Position numbers and translations under genes: made by a program
Assembly (NCBI GenBank): GCA_009760855.2
Contig: WPIO01000009.1
Span: 6,342,501-6,406,500 of the forward strand
DNA from: Cristatella mucedo
Taxonomy: Eukaryota > Bryozoa > Phylactolaemata > Cristatellidae
Direction of reading: 5' to 3'
DNA: 64,000 nt
The notes under the pieces: model-generated
The model's input: only the letters and a program-made list of their open reading frames with translations
What the model was told of the DNA's origin: nothing
The model's database searches: none
Part shown: in pieces, positions 58,887 through 64,000 of the stretch
How the letters are laid out: every line of letters starts with the position of its first letter
Numbering within the stretch: the first letter of the stretch is position 1

Positions 58887-59075
58887 ATAGGTCTCGTGCA
58901 AGCAGTGAGCGTTTTGCTCGGCACACGTTTATAGGCTTTAGCTGAGAGCATCTCTGGTTGCTCGTGGCAGTTGTGTCAACGACCGTTGTGACACTTCCGG
59001 TAGCAGCTGTCGTTTCATGCCAGCTCGTATGGCCTTTCTCAGGAGACCTGCGTGCACTACTTTAATAGGGCTAAT

Positions 59076-59580
59076 AACAATAATGAAGTATTATGGTGCC
59101 CTACAAGAGCAAAGTCTCTTTCTAGGCACTACTACTAGGCAGGAGGTTCACCGGACAAGTCGTCGCAGGACACGTCGTGGTGCTCGATGAGGAGACTGAG
59201 TAGGTTGGATAGAGAAAGTGATGTAATGTTTCAGTAGCAACGATCACGATGGACACGCCAAGCCTCCCAGGTTTGCACCAACTATAACTTTCTTAGTGCA
59301 CCATAGGAAAACCTGAAAGGAGAAAGTTGCAGCAGTAGGCAGGATGCAACAAAAGCATGGGCTAACTCTGCTGTGGTGCTCTTGCCAATTTTTTGCGTTA
59401 TTACTTAGCTGAAAGAAAGCTGACTTGATTGTGGAGTGGAGATGTTCGTGTAGTGAAAGGTCACTTTGAGACAGGACAACCCAATTCCGAGCCGAGGCCT
59501 CCGGAAATGAGCTTGCATGGGCGATTATGGAGGCAAGATTTTCTCGTTTCTGAGTGACGCTAGGTGAGCGCAGAATTACT
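59076..59580 (-). pseudogene. LINE-B copy, old and diverged
   Basis: Reversed order of family landmarks: tail (AATAACAATAATGAAGTATT; TCTCTTTCTAGGCACT), then TGCAGCAGTAGGCAGGATGC (young copies: TGCAGAAGTCGAGACGGGAT), TTGATTGTGGAGTGGAGATG, and AAAGGTCACTTTGAGACAGG. The 3' UTR is largely deleted. Confidence 0.6.
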
Positions 59581-59691
59581 AGGCTGGTCGTCGTTTATTG
59601 TAATTTTGTTCATATAGGCGTTCAAATGCCGGTCTGGTAAAGTTTGTGTTGCTTACTTTCAGCTCTGTGACAGACTGGTTCCAAATACGGA

Positions 59692-59749
59692 ATGTCGTGC
59701 TTTACATCCTTCGTCCATTGCCTGCTGTCATGGCTGCTACTGTTTGCCG
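59692..59749 (+). CDS. Gene 4 exon 1: signal peptide of a putative secreted protein
   Basis: ATG then SCFTSFVHCLLSWLLLFA and a consensus donor GCCG|GTAAGT. Short start, 13-residue hydrophobic core and small residues at the end are those of a secretory signal peptide. It lies just 3' of a possible 5' UTR acceptor (TTGCTTACTTTCAG, 59662). Leaves one base. Confidence 0.55.
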
Positions 59750-60118
59750 GTAAGTGGAGAGCTACTGGGGCCTTATTGTGTGCTCGTATGCATAGCTGCT
59801 ATTCAAGTGGATGCTGCGAGCCCCTGCTGCTCTTAGGGCTTACTGGGCCTCACTCTCGACGAGGCACTGCACGCTGAGGATGACACCTTCGAAGCCGATT
59901 GAGTCGGTCCAGTACGTCGATGCGCGGCTGTGAACGAATCACAATCTCCTGGCCTCAAAAAAGCACAATACTTCCGGTTCCCTCTCAGCTCGCTTTCTTG
60001 TCTGTCTGCTAGGAAGTACATGCAGTCTTCTTGTCCGTCTTTTTGTCATTGTATATTTGCGCTGTGGGGTTTCACCCGTGGGGGAAGGGGTATTTTTTCA
60101 AACGTCTGGACACAACAG

Positions 60119-60210
60119 CAGACAAGGCATCCCCGAAGGCACCCCTTGCAGGCTCTCCCTACAGGCCCCACCCCCACAGGCCCCCAAAGGCCTTCCTTTG
60201 CAGGCCACAG
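60119..60210 (+). CDS. Gene 4 exon 2: Pro/His/Lys-rich mature peptide
   Basis: Acceptor GGACACAACAG after a T-rich run; donor CACAG|GTATAT. With two leading bases it completes Ala and reads DKASPKAPLAGSPYRPHPHR then PPKAFLCRPQ. Low complexity, basic, one Cys. Ends in phase 0. A possible last exon follows CTGATCAATAG at 60597 (QTSERPFFLLQLMLPA...), with low support. Could be a secreted peptide precursor; no family recognised. Confidence 0.45.
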
Positions 60211-60235
60211 GTATATTACAGATTCGCATTGCTAG

Positions 60236-60376
60236 TAAGAATGAGAGCTCTCTGGCTGTGGACTCACTTTGCTGCGTCATAGTAGAAGTAGTCATAGTAT
60301 GGTCATGGAAGACAACACTGCGCCATCTTGCCGAGTGATGGACTGACCGACTTTTTCACTTTAATCAGAAGAGATT
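60236..60376 (+). repeat. Repeat family R, copy 4 (shortened)
   Basis: CTGTGGACTCACTTTGCTGC, one GCCATCTTGCCGAGTGATGG sub-repeat, TTTTTCACTTTAATCAGAAG. Lies just 3' of gene 4 exon 2. Confidence 0.7.
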
Positions 60377-61212
60377 CCTGTGAAATAATGGTCTCCCACT
60401 GGCCTCTCTCATAGTCGACGGAGTCTCATCCTTCAGCTGCAATAACAGCCTACTTTACGGTGCACAGCTTTAGCAAATGCTATCATTGGCTCATACCCGG
60501 TGGCCGGTTTCTTTAATGCTTCTGGCAATTTTTTTCTGTCTTTGCCTTGACTATGATTGCACGTTGCTTTAACGACTCTTTTAAACCTGATCAATAGCAA
60601 ACGAGTGAAAGGCCTTTCTTTCTTTTGCAACTTATGTTACCTGCATGTGCTGTGCATAACAAATACTTTCCATGGTTGTTATAAGCGTTCGTTTTTTGGT
60701 CGTACTTTGCTGAGTGATCTCTGTGGAGCCTCTGACGTTTGCTATCATGGAAATTTGCTATAACCGAAGGAGCATGGTGCTCAAGGTTGATGCGTGAAAG
60801 TTGTTCACTAGTTAAAGTCCAGAATAATGATGCTATGATGTTCGTCTGTGAGTCCATCCTGTTAACGCAAGTCGCCGACGTCATGCTTGAGTTGCGCCCT
60901 AAGTCTTATATATTGTACTACTCTGAGGGCTTATTTATGAGAAGGACCATACCAATAAGTGGTGAAGATAATTTACTTATTTGCCTCTGAAGCCGCTTGA
61001 TGTACTTTCATAGTTGAAATTGAGCGTTAAATTGTGCATCTAATTTACAAAAAAGTGGTGAGCAGGCTTTTGATCAGCACATTATGTAATTATGTATTTA
61101 AACACTGGAGCTTATCATGGACTTGTGTATAGTTATTACTACCAAGGATCCCGACGTATGTTTCAATGCCCTTTTTATTTGTAGCTAATGGTCTTGCACA
61201 CTTGCAGCTGTC
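60377..61212. other. No supported gene
   Basis: AT-rich with short ORFs on both strands; nothing recognised beyond the weak gene 4 continuation at 60598. Confidence 0.3.
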
Positions 61213-61426
61213 CTATATAAGCAGCTCAAAGCTTCTATAATTTTGAGGTGACCTGTCGAGGAACTTTCTCAGCATGTTTCTGATCGTTGTCCTGTTGATA
61301 TTTAATTCAGTGCCTAGCAGTCGTAATGCACTTGGCACCGGAACATTGTCCAGAAATTGCTCATAGCCGTCTTTATTAATTGTACCCTCGATGAGGTGAA
61401 GTGCCTGCTGTGAAGCTGCCTTCCCC
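61213..61426 (-). CDS. Minus-strand coding fragment, possible terminal exon
   Basis: Reads GKAASQQALHLIEGTINKDG, YEQFLDNVPVPSALRLLGTE, LNINRTTIRNMLRKFLDRSP then NYRSFELLI and TAG. Composition and helix pattern are protein-like (death-fold or helix-turn-helix-like, inference only). The upstream AG (61427-61428) is in a GTGATAG repeat with no pyrimidine tract, so it may instead be a relic. Confidence 0.4.
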
Positions 61427-61429
61427 CTA

Positions 61430-61482
61430 TCACTGATCACCTATCACTATCACCTATCACCCATCACTATCACTGATCCGGA
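61430..61482. repeat. TATCACC-type short tandem repeat
   Basis: CACCTATCACTATCACCTATC-type array bordering the minus-strand fragment. Confidence 0.8.
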
Positions 61483-61570
61483 TCCGACCTTCGCAGTATG
61501 CTTTAAGTAGCTTCATCATTCTGCATCGAACGCAGGGTCGACGTTTGCAGCTGCGATAAGCAGTGCACTT

Positions 61571-61597
61571 AACTTTTTTTTTTTTTTTTTTTTTTTG
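61571..61597. repeat. Poly-T run
   Basis: About 26 T. Could be the poly-A of a minus-strand retroposed sequence, but none was recognised next to it. Confidence 0.9.
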
Positions 61598-61937
61598 GTA
61601 AAGAATGCATGCACCACATCTTTACCTGTTCAGAGTCTGTGCTGCCATGCCCACTCGGGGGGGGGGGTGGTGGGCTTCTTTGCTGGCTTTCGTCAGTAGA
61701 AGAGCTTTCTTTGCTAATCGCTCTTAGCTAAATGCTAATTGCTAATTTGCTTGCCTAGGCGGCCCATGCTCGTTGAGCCCTCGCCTCACTGTCTGATCGA
61801 TGAGGATCATCGTGCCGGTGTTTAGCTCGATTGCTTTGACATGGTTTAGAGCGGGTGCAAAATGGGCCTTCTTTGGCTCCATTGTCAGGGGCCAAGCATT
61901 CCCCCTGGTCGAAGCCTAAGGGCATTCTGGCTAGGGC

Positions 61938-62230
61938 CATAATAATTCTTGATAAAGCGCCCCGAGAACTTAACGCGCTTTTTTGCTGCAAAGTGATACG
62001 AAGAATAGTGTAAAATCATGCTTGAAAAACAACGGCTTTCTGGGTCAGCATGCAAATGTGGTTAGTTCAGTGTCGCACTTCCGACCCACTATGTCCTAAA
62101 TGATGTTTTTGCTAACCTTCAGGTCAAGATGGTGAACACCAGGGGAGTTCCAGGTCTGTTCGTAAAATCCTTAAGGCGAGCCTGATTGCTAACCTCCATT
62201 GACATAGTCTTTCGTAAAATCCTTAAGGCA
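61938..62230 (-). mobile_element. LINE-B 3' end with many small deletions
   Basis: Landmarks (AATAATTCTTGATAAAGCGC, GGGTCAGCATGCAAATGTGG, CCACTATGTCCTAAATG, GGGGAGTTCCAGG) are all present but the intervening blocks are shortened by repeated deletions. A piece (TTCGTAAAATCCTTAAGG) is duplicated at about 62159 and 62211. Confidence 0.7.
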
Positions 62231-62869
62231 GCCTCTCCATTGACATAGCTGCCATTAATGCAAGCACATGTCGAAATGTTCTGGTGGCTGCGGCCAAAGT
62301 CACTCGATGCCTGCCCTATTTCTCCTGTCTGCTAGCTGCGTGTGTGCTAGTTCATCAAGAATATCTCACACCTTCTATTAGACGAATAACATTTGCTATA
62401 TAACACAAAGAGCACCAGCCGTATTTAAAGGCACAATCACAATACGGATTTACCCTACTAGAGGATTTCTCTAGCAATATTATCGTGTAGTATGCCCACA
62501 GGTGAGTGGAGGAATGCCTCCCTCCCAGCTACTAAAATCCGAAAGCACAACCGGCCATTGGTAAGCTAGCTATCCGGTTGCTAAGGTTGCATCAGTGAGT
62601 ACTCCAACTCCCGAGTTTGCCAGGTTTAGTATTCTGAAGTCATTGCTGAGAAATAAAATAAGGATCAAAGCATCGCTTCTTGAAAACCAGTGTGTGAAAA
62701 CGCATTTGCTAGTATTTACCGTGAATTTGTATTAGTTCCAAAAGTTTCCGGCTGATTTACTTACATCAACTCTACTTAAAGGAAACCAAGTGTGGCAAAA
62801 CGTCTTCCAGCCCGAATAGGGCAAGCGATTGCTAATCGGGGAGGGGGCCATATCCTGTTGCATCTTCAT
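62231..62869. other. No gene seen
   Basis: Unique AT-rich sequence; nothing recognised. Confidence 0.35.
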
Positions 62870-63712
62870 GCTCCACAGTCAAATCCGCCTATTTTCAGCT
62901 TCATAACATTGCTAAAATTCGGGCTTGTTTAGATAAAGATACCACGTCCAAGTTGGTCAATGCATTCGTGACATCCCGTCTCGACTTCTGCAACTCACTG
63001 CTTACTGGCCTACCAGCATGTGTGATCAGGCGATTGCAGCTGGTGCAAAACTCTGCAGCTAGGCTTGTCTGTCGTGAGCGTCGTAGTTGCAACGTTACTC
63101 CACTTCTCGCCGACCTGCACTGGATACCAGTCAAGCAACGGATTGACTTCAAGGTTTTGTCGCTCACTTTTAGGTCCCTTCATTCTATGGCTCCAGCCTA
63201 TCTCTCCGATATACTACCCCATCAGGCCAAGCATCGTACCACCCGCTTTTCGGAATCCAACAGTCTACAAATACCTCGTACAAACCTTAAATCCTTTGGA
63301 GACCGTGCATTTAGTTCATATGCTCCCAAAGCCTGGAACTCCCTCCCGACTTGCGTCCCAACATCCCCTGACCTGACCACATTTAAAAGGAACCTAAAAA
63401 CACCTATTTAGGACAGCATTTAGTGGGTCCCTGTGATTCGTCCTTCATGTGCTTATGCATGCTGACACTGTGCATGCTGCCACTAACCACATTTGCATGC
63501 TGACCCTGTGCATGTCACCCCTAACCATATTATTCATTTCGTTTGTTTTTTCAAGCATGATTTTACTTACCATTCAATTGCATTTCACTTTACAGCAAAT
63601 GTAAAGGGCCTAGACAGAGATTCTCTGAGAAGTTCTGAGAAGTTCTGAGTTCTGAGAAGTTCTCTGAGGGCGCTTTATCAAGTGGATTATTATTATTATT
63701 ATTATTATTATT
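62870..63712 (+). pseudogene. LINE-B copy, young: post-RT region and complete 3' end
   Basis: Open from 62953 to 63411: LVNAFVTSRLDFCNSLLTGL, RLQLVQNSAARLVCRERRSC, LADLHWIPVKQRIDFKVLSL, HSMAPAYLSDILPHQAKHRT, TCVPTSPDLTTFKRNLKT. Then the 3' UTR with a local AGAAGTTCTG expansion (63615-63665) and (ATT)n to 63712. 5'-truncated after the RT domain, so not active. Confidence 0.9.
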
Positions 63713-64000
63713 CATGAAATCTAGGTGTCATGTTGCAAAGTGACATTTCTTTAGACGACCACATCAGCTCCACAGTCAAAGCTGTCTACTTTCAGCTACG
63801 TTACATTGCCAAAATTTGGATTTTTATCAGACAGGAATACCACATCTAAGTTGGTCCATGCATTTGTGACATCCCATCTCGACTTCTGAAACTCACTGCT
63901 TGCTGGTCTACCGGCCCGTGCAATCAGACGCTTAACAGCTGGTGCAAAACTCTGCAGCTAGGCTTGTCTGTCGTGAGTGTCGCAGTTGCCACATCACACC
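63713..64000 (+). pseudogene. LINE-B copy running off the window
   Basis: Begins directly after the (ATT)n of the previous copy, at ATGAAATCTAGGTGTCATGT, and repeats the post-RT start (CACATCTAAGTTGGTCCATG...). More diverged than its neighbour. Confidence 0.85.

Overview
This is a stretch of a metazoan nuclear genome, most likely an invertebrate; a lophotrochozoan such as a mollusc or flatworm is plausible but not proven. The signs are GT-AG introns, short exons scattered over tens of kilobases, many 5'-truncated CR1/L2-like non-LTR retrotransposons, tRNA-derived SINEs, hAT DNA transposons and very long GA, GT and TA microsatellites. No bacterial-type operon, RBS or CRISPR is present. Genes therefore had to be read as exons (acceptor AG, open frame, donor GT, matching phase), not as long ORFs.

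The main result is one + strand gene covering about 661-43101. I assembled 19 exons whose 18 junctions all keep phase, giving 790 residues and a stop codon; the true N-terminus is upstream or missed. I do not recognise the family. In order the protein has a charged helical N-terminal half (exons 1-6), an acidic linker (7-8), a poly-proline tract and a beta-like segment (9), an Ala/Pro/Lys-rich linker (10), a conserved-looking block (11-13), two coiled-coil-like regions (14 and 16) and a basic/aromatic tail (17-19). Its introns hold most of the repeats.

Downstream there are weaker exon sets, all + strand except one: a 3' end at 50061-52150, another at 56772-58886, a signal-peptide gene beginning at 59692, and a minus-strand coding fragment at 61213-61426.

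Repeats: LINE family A (3' end with GGAGATACATTAC) and LINE family B (3' tail ending in (ATT)n) are both CR1/L2-like. A tRNA-derived SINE shares the LINE-B 3' tail, so LINE-B probably mobilises it. Other elements are a SPIN-like hAT MITE with intact target-site duplication (3144-3334), a ZMYM1-like hAT transposase pseudogene (21150-22330, minus), a BEL/Pao reverse-transcriptase fragment cut by a LINE-B copy (6530-6884), a second SINE-like family, and an undescribed repeat of about 200 bp with internal GCCATCTTGCC sub-repeats. The right third (44-64 kb) is dominated by LINE copies and isolated LINE-B tails.
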